A stretch of 12,435 bases of DNA from Treponema sp. (GCA_031258505.1 JAIRMT010000046.1:1-12435), one strand, 5' to 3'; positions 1-6,972 are shown, counted from the first letter of the stretch. The notes: generated from the sequence alone by a model not told the origin. Numbers and translations are program-made.

Positions 1-246
1 ATGGATTTTGGATTGAATGGGATGAAGTGGGTGAAATTGTGAGTACAGAGGAGGTAGGAGGAAAGAGAAGGGAAATGTGATGCTGAATGGAAGATGCAAC
101 ACTTTTTAAATTGCCAATAGTGGCATTCGCCTGGTTGAGGATTGCTGATTATCTCGTAATTCACGATTCAAAAGGTCTGAAAGTTCCTGATGTTCATTGA
201 AAAAGCTATGCTCGGGTGCTTGGACGAGCGAATCCCGCGATTTTAT
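1..246. other. No gene recognised
   Basis: The first part is purine-rich (many GGA and GAGG runs) and has only short reading frames on both strands, interrupted by stops. A plus-strand frame that opens with TTG at 197 has no ribosome binding site and runs antisense to the better-supported signal-peptide start at 384. I see no tRNA, terminator or clear promoter here. Confidence 0.5.
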
Positions 247-384
247 TCAGCTGGCATGTGAAAGTTTGATGGACCTTGTCGGGGATTTAAAAAGTCGAAG
301 TTGGATTGGGATCACCGCCTGCGCGGAAAGCGCGGCTGCGCTCAACACAGCCATAATCGCAGCCATACATAAGCATCTTTTCAT
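247..384 (-). pseudogene. Remnant of a secreted-protein gene: signal peptide with strong RBS, then early stop
   Basis: The minus strand has an ideal ribosome binding site, AAGGAGGT (391-398), six bases before an ATG at 384. The 45-residue product begins MKRCLCMAAIMAVLSAAALS and continues AQA-VIPIQLRLF. This is a textbook Sec signal peptide: basic start, hydrophobic core, and AxA cleavage site near residue 23. Only about 22 residues of mature sequence follow before TGA at 247-249. The mature part is too short for a usual exported protein, so I read it as the 5' end of an envelope or surface protein gene cut by a frameshift or rearrangement. A genuine small secreted peptide is the alternative. 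The short PIQL stretch resembles the start of some spirochaete surface repeat proteins, but this is too little to assign a family. The next upstream frame on the same strand ends at 442. Confidence 0.5.
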
Positions 385-441
385 TATAAAACCTCCTTAA
401 ACGCGCCGAGAGAGCGGGCTTTGGTTCCCGCCTAAGCGCTA

Positions 442-831
442 TTAACAATGCTTTCTCTTGTTACCCTTTATTATATTGTATTTTTCGAGAAATTCAATGG
501 ACATTGGTTCTTGGCCAGGATAAACGTATATGTACTCGTCGCTGAGAGATGCCAGCAATTCAAAGTATCGCAATTTGATGCTGAACAGAGGCATTGGACA
601 GGGAATCTTTAAGAGCCTCATAGAGACGTTTAGCCGGGAGCGCGAACAAATGCCTGATTCCAGGCGACCCGGACACAATGAACGCTGCAGCATCGCCGAT
701 GTCGTGAAAGCGCCTTCGCGGGCTCGCACTTTGTTATAGTGTCTGACACCGCTGGCTGGCGAATCTGCGCTAGACGCGGGCGCTGCGGGAGGGGAGCTGT
801 GAAAGCCCACAAACAACAATCTTCCATTCAT
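442..831 (-). pseudogene. Degenerate hypothetical reading frame
   Basis: A 129-codon frame on the minus strand opens at ATG 831 with only a GGGG stretch before it. It does not resemble a family I know. Its composition is uneven: a Pro/Ala/Ser-rich start, an Arg/Ser/Cys-rich middle typical of an out-of-frame read, and a last third (from about residue 85, ending near KYNIIKGN) that looks like ordinary protein. In the middle, the frame ending at a stop at 560-562 reads more naturally (HDIGDAAAFIVSGSPGIRHL, then FALPAKRLYEALKDSL). This suggests an older gene broken by a frameshift near 565-600. A GTGTCTGACACC palindrome lies inside, at 739-750. Expression is doubtful. The call rests on reading-frame texture only. 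Confidence 0.3.
738..750. repeat. Short palindrome AGTGTCTGACACC
   Basis: GTGTC and GACAC are inverted copies around one central T. The same core recurs inside the FlgN-like gene at 7290-7302 and 7361-7371, with a decayed copy at 7314-7324. It may be a dispersed REP-like unit or a protein-binding site. Confidence 0.5.
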
Positions 832-855
832 CCCCGCTAAGTCTTAGAGTCTCAC

Positions 856-987
856 CTTACGCACCGGAAAGAAAAAGATCATCGAATGACGCGAATGAAC
901 GCGAATCTTCTTTAGAGAAATGAAATATTCGCGTATCTTAGCGTCCATTCGATGACAAATTCTTACCACTTTTTCTTCCTGCGTAAC
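856..987. repeat. ~130-bp imperfect inverted repeat (MITE/REP-like palindrome)
   Basis: Two pairs of arms face each other. The outer arms are 857-877 (TTACGCA, then GGAAAGAAAAAG) and 969-986 (CTTTTTCTTCCTGCGTAA), which pair apart from small indels. The inner arms are 879-906 (TCATCGAATGACGCGAATG, then AACGCGAAT) and 927-955 (ATTCGCGTATCTTAGCGTCC, then ATTCGATGA). The short loop is 907-926. Motifs of the GACGCGAATGAACGCGAAT kind recur as dispersed palindromes in many unrelated bacterial genomes (recalled, not searched). No coding sequence lies inside, so a non-autonomous mobile element is the simplest reading. It ends about 14 bases before the tandem array. Confidence 0.7.
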
Positions 988-1000
988 ATGAGTTAGATGG

Positions 1001-1230
1001 TCTCTTAAGCGTAGTTAAGATGGTCTCTTAACCATAGTTAAGATGGTCTCTAAGCCATAGTTAAGAGTGTCTCTTAAGCGTAGTTAAGATGGTCTCTTAA
1101 GCGTAGTTAAGAGCGTCTCTTAAGCGTAGTTAAGAGCGTCTCTTAAGCGTAGTTAAGATGGTCTCTTAACCATAGTTAAGATGATCTCTTAAGCGTAGTT
1201 AAGATGGTCTCTAAGCCATAGCTTAGAGAC
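1001..1230. repeat. Tandem array: ten exact-length 23-bp hairpin units
   Basis: Ten units of exactly 23 bp begin at 1001, 1024, 1047, 1070, 1093, 1116, 1139, 1162, 1185 and 1208, with no spacer. Each has TCTTAA-type and TTAAGA-type arms around a 4-6 base loop. Units 1, 4, 7 and 9 are identical, as are 5 and 6. Units 2 and 8 carry CCA in place of GCG in the centre. Units 3 and 10 share TCTCTAAGCCATAG. The last unit, read from 1207, is a perfect hairpin: arms GTCTCTAAGC and GCTTAGAGAC around CATA. The period is not a multiple of three, and no reading frame over 60 codons lies within the array itself. Confidence 0.95.
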
Positions 1231-1298
1231 GCCTAAGCCCTGCTTCCACGAACCGGCTGATTCTATGCGTTTATCCTGTTCTTGGCGCTTAAGCATAG

Positions 1299-1323
1299 CG
1301 CGATACTCTCAAAGCATATCGCG
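1299..1323. other. Hairpin downstream of the DUF554 gene
   Basis: CGCGATA (1299-1305) pairs with TATCGCG (1317-1323) across an 11-base loop, about 32 bases after the minus-strand stop at 1355. No T-run follows on the minus strand, so an intrinsic terminator is uncertain. It may act in transcript stability or be a relic. The overlapping stretch 1285-1301 (GCGCT, TAAGCAT, AGCGC) resembles one decayed unit of the 23-bp array. Confidence 0.35.
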
Positions 1324-1354
1324 AGGGAGGAGAAGAATAGGTGTGTCCTTATCA

Positions 1355-2038
1355 TCAGAAAAGTTTTTCAATCGTCATGTATGCCCAGGGGATAAAAATC
1401 GCGGGAATGAGGTTTGCCACCTTGATTTCTTTGACTCCGAGGAAGTTAAAGCCAATCGCCGCCACGACAAGGTTTCCCACAGCGGACATTTCCGTGATGA
1501 TGTCTGGGGTCAGCAGGTCTTTTATGGACAAAGAAGCAAGAACAATGCCGCCTTGATATACAAAGACTGGTATGGCGGAGAAAATCACGCCGATACCCAG
1601 AGACGCGGCAAATACGAGCGACATGGAAGCGTCGAGTATGGACTTGGCGAAAAGCGTTTCGTGGTTTCCGAGTAAGCCGCTCTGCATGGAACCAACAATG
1701 GCCATGGAACCAGTGCAGAACAGAATAGTGGCTGAGACAAAGCCTTTGGAAAAAGTGCCGCCTCTCATGCCGAGCTTTTTCTCAGCCCATGAGCCGCAGC
1801 AATTCATCAGCCTGTCGATGTTGATAAGTTCACCGATGATTGCCCCGATAACCATGCTCATAATGAGTAAGAGGACGCGCTCGTTGTCGAACGCGCCCTT
1901 TATCCCTACATACACGATTGAGAGGCCGATAGCTTTTTTGATGATTTCCTCAAAACGCGCTGGAATGCCTTTGATTACAAAACAACCGAGCAGACTGCAC
2001 ACAACAATGGCCAGCGCATTGACTAGCGGACCTAACAT
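1355..2038 (-). CDS. DUF554 family membrane protein (YdfK/YqgA-like)
   Basis: This 227-residue protein is almost wholly hydrophobic, with about six likely membrane segments (for example residues 3-22, 52-70, 101-120, 137-160, 163-175, 186-200). Its length and texture match the DUF554 family: a glycine-rich start (MLGPLVNALAIVVCSLLGC), a polar mid-protein loop (about 72-96), then GFVSATILFCTGSMAIVGS, which is a family hallmark. Family function is not established; a transporter-like role is often assumed. GAGGGAGAG sits about five bases before the ATG at 2038. The gene starts 15 bases after the aldo/keto reductase stop, so the two are probably co-transcribed. Nothing looks truncated. The family call is from recognition, without a search. 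Confidence 0.85.
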   Translation of the reverse strand: MLGPLVNALAIVVCSLLGCFVIKGIPARFEEIIKKAIGLSIVYVGIKGAFDNERVLLLIMSMVIGAIIGELINIDRLMNCCGSWAEKKLGMRGGTFSKGFVSATILFCTGSMAIVGSMQSGLLGNHETLFAKSILDASMSLVFAASLGIGVIFSAIPVFVYQGGIVLASLSIKDLLTPDIITEMSAVGNLVVAAIGFNFLGVKEIKVANLIPAIFIPWAYMTIEKLF

Positions 2039-2053
2039 ATTCTCTCCCTCTCT

Positions 2054-2974
2054 TTATGGCAGGATGTTCCCTGCGGCCAAGTATATCGCGTACCACTCCT
2101 CGCGGGAAAGGGTGATGGCGGCGGCTTTGACGCAGTCGCTAAGGCGCGAAAGGTTCATGGTGCCGGTTACGGGCTGGAACTTTGCCGGATGACGGAGTAA
2201 CCAAGCCATAGCGATAGCGGTGTTGGAGACGCTGTACTTGGCGGCTACTTCGTCGATTTTGGCGTTGAGCTTGGGGAATTCTTTGTTACCCAGAAAAACG
2301 CCTTTGAAGAAGCCGTGCTGGAAGGGCGACCATGGTTGAATAGTGATGTCGTTGAGCCGGCAGAAGTTGAGTATGCCGCCGTCGCGGTTGACTGCCGCGT
2401 TGTCGGTCATGTTGACGTGAAGCCCTTCGGTGATCATGGCAGCGTTGGTGATACTGAGCTGAAGCTGGTTGGCGACGAGAGGCTGGCGGACAAACTTTCG
2501 CAGGAGCTGTATCTGTCCGGGGTTTTGGTTAGACACGCCGAAGTTCCGCACCTTCCCTTGCTGTTGGAGCGTGTCGAAAGCCGCAGCCACTTCTTCTGGT
2601 TCCACGAGCGCGTCAGGGCGGTGGAGCAAGAGTACGTCGAGGTAGTCGGTTTTGAGCCGTTTGAGGCTGGCGTTCACAGAGGCGAGGATATGCTCTTTTG
2701 AAAAATCAAAGGCAATTCCCGGCTTTATCCCGCACTTGCTCTGGATAAAGATGTTTTCCCGAACTGCCGGCGTCATGCTGATGGCGTCTGCAAAGATGGA
2801 TTCGCAGGTTCCGCCGCCATAGACGTCGGCGTGATCAAAGAAGTTTGCGCCTAGATCAAGCGCGCCCTTAACAAACGTCTCGGCCTCGTTCTTGCCAATG
2901 TTGTTGATACGCATACAGCCCACGGCGATAGTGGGAACTTGTATGCCTGATAAACCAAGATTGATGGTTCTCAT
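2054..2974 (-). CDS. Aldo/keto reductase (YdhF-like)
   Basis: This 306-residue NAD(P)H-dependent oxidoreductase is predicted to reduce carbonyl compounds; the substrate cannot be told from sequence. The catalytic tetrad of the family is visible: D47 and Y52 (FFDHADVYGGG), K80 (FIQSKCG) and H118 (LLLHRPD). The barrel continues with GKVRNFGVSNQNPGQ near 140-155 and IQPWSPFQHG near 215. The C-terminal cofactor-site region shows PVTGTMNLSRL, as in the YdhF branch. I chose the ATG at 2974 (MRTINLG) because AAGGAG at 2983-2988 is eight bases upstream. A TTG two codons earlier would leave only two bases of spacing. It is the first gene of a probable pair with DUF554. Confidence 0.9.
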   Translation of the reverse strand: MRTINLGLSGIQVPTIAVGCMRINNIGKNEAETFVKGALDLGANFFDHADVYGGGTCESIFADAISMTPAVRENIFIQSKCGIKPGIAFDFSKEHILASVNASLKRLKTDYLDVLLLHRPDALVEPEEVAAAFDTLQQQGKVRNFGVSNQNPGQIQLLRKFVRQPLVANQLQLSITNAAMITEGLHVNMTDNAAVNRDGGILNFCRLNDITIQPWSPFQHGFFKGVFLGNKEFPKLNAKIDEVAAKYSVSNTAIAMAWLLRHPAKFQPVTGTMNLSRLSDCVKAAAITLSREEWYAIYLAAGNILP

Positions 2975-3007
2975 AAACAATACTCCTTAAAGCGTATAGA
3001 TAGGAAC

Positions 3008-3038
3008 ATGCTAAAAGTTGTCGCAAGCATTAAGTCAA
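3008..3038 (-). promoter_or_regulatory. Possible promoter for the aldo/keto reductase pair
   Basis: On the minus strand TTGACT (3033-3038) precedes TAGCAT (3008-3013) with a 19-base spacer, longer than ideal. An overlapping alternative is TTGCGA (3021-3026) with TATCTA (2997-3002) and 18 bases. No terminator is visible after csrA, so read-through from the flagellar operon is also possible. Confidence 0.3.
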
Positions 3039-3050
3039 GGGGGAGAATGT

Positions 3051-3287
3051 TTATAGGGTATTATGTTCGCTAAACTTAAAATGGAACTGAGACAGTACCG
3101 GCGCTGAGGTTGCGGCCGCCTTATTTTCCATTTTGATCGCGTCGAATACTTCCTGTCTGAATATCTTTATGTTTTTGGGCGCTTCTACCCCGATACGGAT
3201 ATGATCACCCTGTATTTCGATGATCGAAATAGATATATCCTCACCGATCATAATCTTTTCATTGATTTTTCTGGATAGTATTAACAT
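3051..3287 (-). CDS. csrA: Carbon storage regulator CsrA, RNA-binding translational regulator
   Basis: CsrA dimers bind GGA motifs in mRNA leaders and usually block translation. Here the likely targets are motility genes. The 78-residue protein has the full family core: MLILSRKINEKIMIGEDI at the start, IRIGVEAPKNIKIFRQEV in the middle, and the key RNA-binding arginine at R44. After about residue 55 there is a tail of some 20 residues (KAAATSAPVLSQFHF and onward), longer than in the 61-residue enterobacterial protein. The ATG lies inside the end of fliW (7-base overlap), so translation is probably coupled. This fliW-csrA pairing is the usual partner-switch arrangement, in which FliW restrains CsrA until flagellin displaces it. 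Confidence 0.97.
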   Translation of the reverse strand: MLILSRKINEKIMIGEDISISIIEIQGDHIRIGVEAPKNIKIFRQEVFDAIKMENKAAATSAPVLSQFHFKFSEHNTL

Positions 3288-3727
3288 GGACTTGCCTCTC
3301 GCGCATTGAATTCCGCGATGATGTCATGTTTAATGGTCCAGCGTGGGTCTTGCAAGATTACCTGTTTCCCCAAGCGGGTTTCCCGATTGATGATAAGCGG
3401 TCCTTGAAGATTAGCGGTCATAGAATTGCTGTTAGGAATCGTAACAATAGAGAGAATCAGGGCTTGTCGCGGTTCGTCGATACCAAGCTCCTGAAGATCA
3501 TCATCATCGAGTTGTACCTCGTAATCGGGTCTGAACAGAAATGGGTCGATGAGGGTAAAGGCAAGGCTTTCAATATCAACTGATTGGAGGGAGTAAAAAG
3601 GCGGACACTCTGTGTCCAGCAACGCATAGTCTTTCAACACCTCGAACCCGAACAATCCGTGGGGGAAATTCACTATCTGTCGCTCGTCGATGTCAATAGT
3701 TTCATGCGTTTTTGTTGTTATTTTCAT
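3281..3727 (-). CDS. fliW: Flagellar assembly factor FliW, CsrA antagonist
   Basis: FliW binds either flagellin or CsrA and so ties flagellin translation to filament assembly. The 148-residue protein shows family features: IVNFPHGLFGFEVLKDYALL near the start, PFYSLQSVD, then FLFRPDYEVQLDDDDLQELG, the ILSIVTIP strand, and NLQGPLIINRETRLGKQVIL. I chose the ATG at 3727 (MKITTKT), which has CGGAGA four to five bases upstream. A TTG eight codons earlier is open in frame but lies on the stem of the terminator. The stop overlaps the csrA start by seven bases. A strong hairpin lies directly upstream, separating it from flgL. Confidence 0.95.
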   Translation of the reverse strand: MKITTKTHETIDIDERQIVNFPHGLFGFEVLKDYALLDTECPPFYSLQSVDIESLAFTLIDPFLFRPDYEVQLDDDDLQELGIDEPRQALILSIVTIPNSNSMTANLQGPLIINRETRLGKQVILQDPRWTIKHDIIAEFNAREASPC

Positions 3728-3750
3728 CTTGTCTCCGTTTTTTAGATTCA

Positions 3751-3796
3751 AGAAAAGCTCACCCGGAGTTACACGCGCCTCTGGGTGAGCTTTTCT
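3751..3796 (-). terminator. Intrinsic terminator between flgL and fliW
   Basis: AGAAAAGCTCACCC (3751-3764) and GGGTGAGCTTTTCT (3783-3796) are perfect 14-base inverted copies. On the minus strand the stem GCTCACCC/GGGTGAGC is followed by TTTTCTT, right after the flgL stop codon. The plus-strand read also ends in T-rich sequence, so it could work both ways. Only 23 bases separate it from the fliW ATG, leaving no room for an ordinary promoter below it. Partial termination is therefore likely. Confidence 0.85.
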
Positions 3797-5043
3797 TAGC
3801 GCAGGTAGTCCAGCAATGTTGTTGACAGCACCTTTGACGCGGTTTGGAGCGCGGCTTTATGCGCGAAGTCGAGCATACTCAGGTCAGTGGCAGCGGCAGC
3901 GAAGTCCAGCCCTGTTTCCCGCGTGAGCGAGGCGGTAACATTGGGGATTTCCTCGTTGATACGTCCCCAAGTCTGTGCCGCGCGTTCTGCTCGACTACCA
4001 ACTTCGGTAAGGTTCTTCTGTACATTGTTCAGCGCGAGGTCAATGCCGCCGATGCCCTGAGTGCCGATGAAGTCTGTGTCGCCCCGGAATAGCCCATCGC
4101 GCAAGCGGATCACCATATCAAAGATCGAGCCGCCCGAAACTTTGGCGCTGCTGTTCCAGTTTGGCGCGCCAGCCTCAGCCGATCTTGTTATGACGCCGAG
4201 GTCGCGCATGACTGACGATCCGCTGGCATCCTCAACGCGGATCAAATGAGCGCTTGTGCCTTCAAGGGCAAGTCCATTGGTTTCCGGGTCAATGTATGCC
4301 TTGACCGGGGCGGAAGATTCGTTGATCTTGGACGCGATTACCCGCGCAGTATCACCGGCGTTGACCGTGATTTCCTGGCCATCAATGTAGAACGCGCCCG
4401 CGTTTGCCACGCGGTAGTCTGAAGCGTCAAAACTTGAAAACACCTGCATCTTCTCAGCCCAGAACGCCTCACCGCCACTGAGGTCAAGCTCGGCATAGAC
4501 GCCCTCGCTGATCTCTGCCTTACGCGACGCGCCCGCGCCCCGATACTCAACCGCTGCAATCATCGGCTCTTCGCTGCCTTCGACAACGCCTTCGATGGTG
4601 CGGAAGGGTTCACTGAATGTTCGGTCGCCCGCAAAGAGCTGCCGGCCATCAGGACCTAATGCGTTAGATATTGACACAAGTTCTTTCAGCAGCTCGTTGG
4701 TTTCTACCGCCATGTAACGCATATCCTGCTGAGTATAGACGCCGTTAGCGCCCTGCACCGAAAGGTCTCGGAGACGCTGGAGTATGTCATTCGTCTGGCG
4801 TAGATAGCCGTCGGTTAGGTTGAGGTGTTCCTGCGAGTAGAGCGTGTTGCTCTCAAAGCGCTCAAGCCGCGCAAGGTAGGACTCGTAACGCACCGCATGA
4901 GAAGCGGCGAGGGGGTCGTCGCGCAGCTGCAAGAGCCGCGACTGCGCCCCGATCTGAGACTGGACATTGGCCAGCCGCTCTTCTTGCCGGCGCAGATAGT
5001 ATTGACTATCAATGCTCGGCATATTCGTGGAAATTCGTGTCAT
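3796..5043 (-). CDS. flgL: Flagellar hook-filament junction protein FlgL (HAP3)
   Basis: FlgL is the second junction protein between hook and filament, exported through the flagellar secretion apparatus. The 415-residue product opens with the flagellin-type helical domain: MTRISTNMPS, QEERLANVQSQIGAQSRL, LRDDPLAASHAVRYESYL, then NDILQRLRDLSVQGANGVY. The phrase ALGPDGRQLFAGDRT (about 128-142) is characteristic of FlgL. The middle (about 160-330) is the variable outer domain. The C-terminal helix (ATDLSMLDFAHKAALQTASK, about 386-405) packs against the N-terminus. The start follows two consecutive TAA codons that close flgK, and its GGGAG ribosome site lies inside the flgK end, so the two are coupled. 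The stop sits on the terminator stem. Confidence 0.95.
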   Translation of the reverse strand: MTRISTNMPSIDSQYYLRRQEERLANVQSQIGAQSRLLQLRDDPLAASHAVRYESYLARLERFESNTLYSQEHLNLTDGYLRQTNDILQRLRDLSVQGANGVYTQQDMRYMAVETNELLKELVSISNALGPDGRQLFAGDRTFSEPFRTIEGVVEGSEEPMIAAVEYRGAGASRKAEISEGVYAELDLSGGEAFWAEKMQVFSSFDASDYRVANAGAFYIDGQEITVNAGDTARVIASKINESSAPVKAYIDPETNGLALEGTSAHLIRVEDASGSSVMRDLGVITRSAEAGAPNWNSSAKVSGGSIFDMVIRLRDGLFRGDTDFIGTQGIGGIDLALNNVQKNLTEVGSRAERAAQTWGRINEEIPNVTASLTRETGLDFAAAATDLSMLDFAHKAALQTASKVLSTTLLDYLR

Positions 5044-5046
5044 TTA

Positions 5047-6915
5047 TTACGCTCCCATTTTGATAAGGGTATCAAGCAGTGTGTTCATGGTGGTGATGAA
5101 CCTCGCCGCTGCTGAGTACCCGTGCTGGTACTTAATCATGTTGGTCAATTCCTCGTCGATGTTGACGCCGGAGACTGACTGCCGCATATCGGTAAGTTGC
5201 TTCATTACGAGGTTTTGCGTCTCAAGTGCGCGCCCGCTTTGCTCGCCCAGAAGACCAATGCGTCCTACGGCGTCGGCGAAGTAGTCGTCGAATGTGCCGA
5301 GTTGCCCGACCATAACGTCGGTGTTTCTGATAGCGGCGATAGCCAGTGCCGCTTCACCGTTACCCACGTTGGCGGCTCTGCCGTTCTCGCCAAAACCAGC
5401 GGCAACTGAGGCTGGATCGCGAGTGAGCGCGGGGTTTATTTCGATCCAGCCGGACGGGTGAGCAATGGGCGCGGTTGCGACGCTGGCAGTCGTCATGCTC
5501 AAGCTGTTTATCGCGTCGGCGTGTCCCCAGTCAAAAGCGCCATCAGCGCCAGACGCGCTCAACACACCAGCGTAGCCTTCGAGGAAACGACCGCTGTCTT
5601 CAATATGCCGGATCACGAAGTCAGGGTTGGAAGGGTCGGACGCTGTTGTACCTTTGAGCGAAAGCCGTCCCTCGCGGTCGAGACGGGCTGTAACTTCCGC
5701 ACCGGAGTTGTTGATGCGGGTAACAATGTCCATCACGGTATCAGTTGCATAATACGGCACATCGACATTACCTTTGCCGGCTGAGAGACTGATATTGCCT
5801 TCAAGCCCTACCTGAGCGCGGCTCTCCAGCGGATTGGCGCCGGTAACGCGAAAGATATAGCTTGAGTCGTACTCGCCATCGCCATTACGATCATAGTTAC
5901 CACTGACATTGGTAACGAAACGATATTCAGTAAAAAAGTTTTCGCCCGTACTACCGTTTAGGCCATACCCCGCGCTATGAACCTCGTTAACGAGATCAAC
6001 AAAGTTCATGGTCATGGAGTCGAGATTCTGAATCTCGTCATTGATCACGTTATCCCGCAGGTCGATGAGCGCTGCGAGTCCACCGCTCTGAAAATGCGCG
6101 TCCTCGCCAGTATCGCCCCACACGATCTGGGCATAGCCGTCAACGCTGGCCTCCATCTCAAACTGCCTACCGATATGCCCCTGCACCAGCGCCTTGCCCC
6201 CAGTGTGAATGATGAACTCGTCAGGGTCGCGGTTTGAAACTTTGATATCTATAATAGAAGAAAGTTGATCAACCAGCAGGTCTCGGCGATCCAGCAAGTC
6301 GTTAGGCATATCCCCCTGAGCTTTTACTTCCTCAATGGTATTACTCAGCGCGGCGATCTGTTTGGACAGTTCGTTCACCCGATCTACCGTAAGCTGTATA
6401 TCCTCATTCGCCATGTCTTGTAGCCCCTTGAGCGACTGATACCGGTCATGGATGCTGTCGATGAGTGTCTGTCCCCGCTCAAGTACGGCTGTACGAGGCG
6501 CTGTCTCACTCGGATAAATCGAAAGTTCCTGCCATGAATCCCAAAAGGCGTCCATTTTACTACGCACGGAATTATCGCCGGGTTCAAGGTAAATCTGTTC
6601 CAGCGAACGGATATACGGGTCTTTGGTGGTCCAGTAACCCTCGCTCGAAGCCTGTTCAACGATGCGCCGGTCAAGCAACTGGTCGCGTATCCGCTCGATC
6701 CGCTCAATGACGGTTCCCTGCCCAATCTGGCCGGGACGTTCCTCGCGGTTCAGGCCGGGCAGATACAGCGGGTCCATTGCCGAGAACTCGACCCTCTGGC
6801 GCGAATACCCCTCAGTATTGGCATTTGACAGGTTATGACCAGTGGTATTGAGCGCTATCTCATGGGCTGAGACCGCCCGTTTACCCATTTCGATACCTAA
6901 AAAGGTTGATGCCAT
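5047..6915 (-). CDS. flgK: Flagellar hook-associated protein FlgK (HAP1)
   Basis: FlgK forms the first junction ring on the hook. The 622-residue protein begins MASTFLGIEMGKRAVSAHEI, followed by the rod/hook signature ALNTTGHNLSNANTEGYSRQ. Its C-terminus is the conserved matching helix (VSGVNIDEELTNMIKYQHGY, then SAAARFITTMNTLLDTLIKM). The coiled N-terminal region includes DVNELS- and LLDRRDLLVDQLSS-type sequence near 180-215, usual for FlgK. The length is typical for spirochaetes. I chose the ATG at 6915, where AAAGGAG is eight bases upstream. A GTG at 6957 is in frame but has no ribosome site. The gene follows the FlgN-like chaperone by 57 bases and precedes flgL by three. Confidence 0.96.
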   Translation of the reverse strand: MASTFLGIEMGKRAVSAHEIALNTTGHNLSNANTEGYSRQRVEFSAMDPLYLPGLNREERPGQIGQGTVIERIERIRDQLLDRRIVEQASSEGYWTTKDPYIRSLEQIYLEPGDNSVRSKMDAFWDSWQELSIYPSETAPRTAVLERGQTLIDSIHDRYQSLKGLQDMANEDIQLTVDRVNELSKQIAALSNTIEEVKAQGDMPNDLLDRRDLLVDQLSSIIDIKVSNRDPDEFIIHTGGKALVQGHIGRQFEMEASVDGYAQIVWGDTGEDAHFQSGGLAALIDLRDNVINDEIQNLDSMTMNFVDLVNEVHSAGYGLNGSTGENFFTEYRFVTNVSGNYDRNGDGEYDSSYIFRVTGANPLESRAQVGLEGNISLSAGKGNVDVPYYATDTVMDIVTRINNSGAEVTARLDREGRLSLKGTTASDPSNPDFVIRHIEDSGRFLEGYAGVLSASGADGAFDWGHADAINSLSMTTASVATAPIAHPSGWIEINPALTRDPASVAAGFGENGRAANVGNGEAALAIAAIRNTDVMVGQLGTFDDYFADAVGRIGLLGEQSGRALETQNLVMKQLTDMRQSVSGVNIDEELTNMIKYQHGYSAAARFITTMNTLLDTLIKMGA

Positions 6916-6972
6916 GTTTGTAGCTCCTTTGTTGTTTGTTTCAATCCACGCACTCACGCGGGAGATTCTTTG

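Noticed and set aside
197..400. Plus-strand 67-codon frame as a gene
   Set aside because: It starts with TTG without a ribosome site and is antisense to a start with an ideal RBS and signal peptide.
414..431. GCGGG/CCCGC hairpin as a terminator after the 442-831 frame
   Set aside because: The stem is only five bases and no T-run follows.
1001..1230. CRISPR array
   Set aside because: The units are contiguous without spacers, and no cas-like gene is nearby.
1265..2192. Plus-strand frames opposite DUF554 and the aldo/keto reductase
   Set aside because: They are antisense shadows of well-recognised proteins and lack ribosome sites.
6465..6477. GTGTCTGTCCCCG inside flgK as a copy of the right-edge GGGGACAGACAC repeat
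   Set aside because: It encodes ERGQTL in a normal helical part of FlgK without any insertion, so a chance match is the simpler reading.
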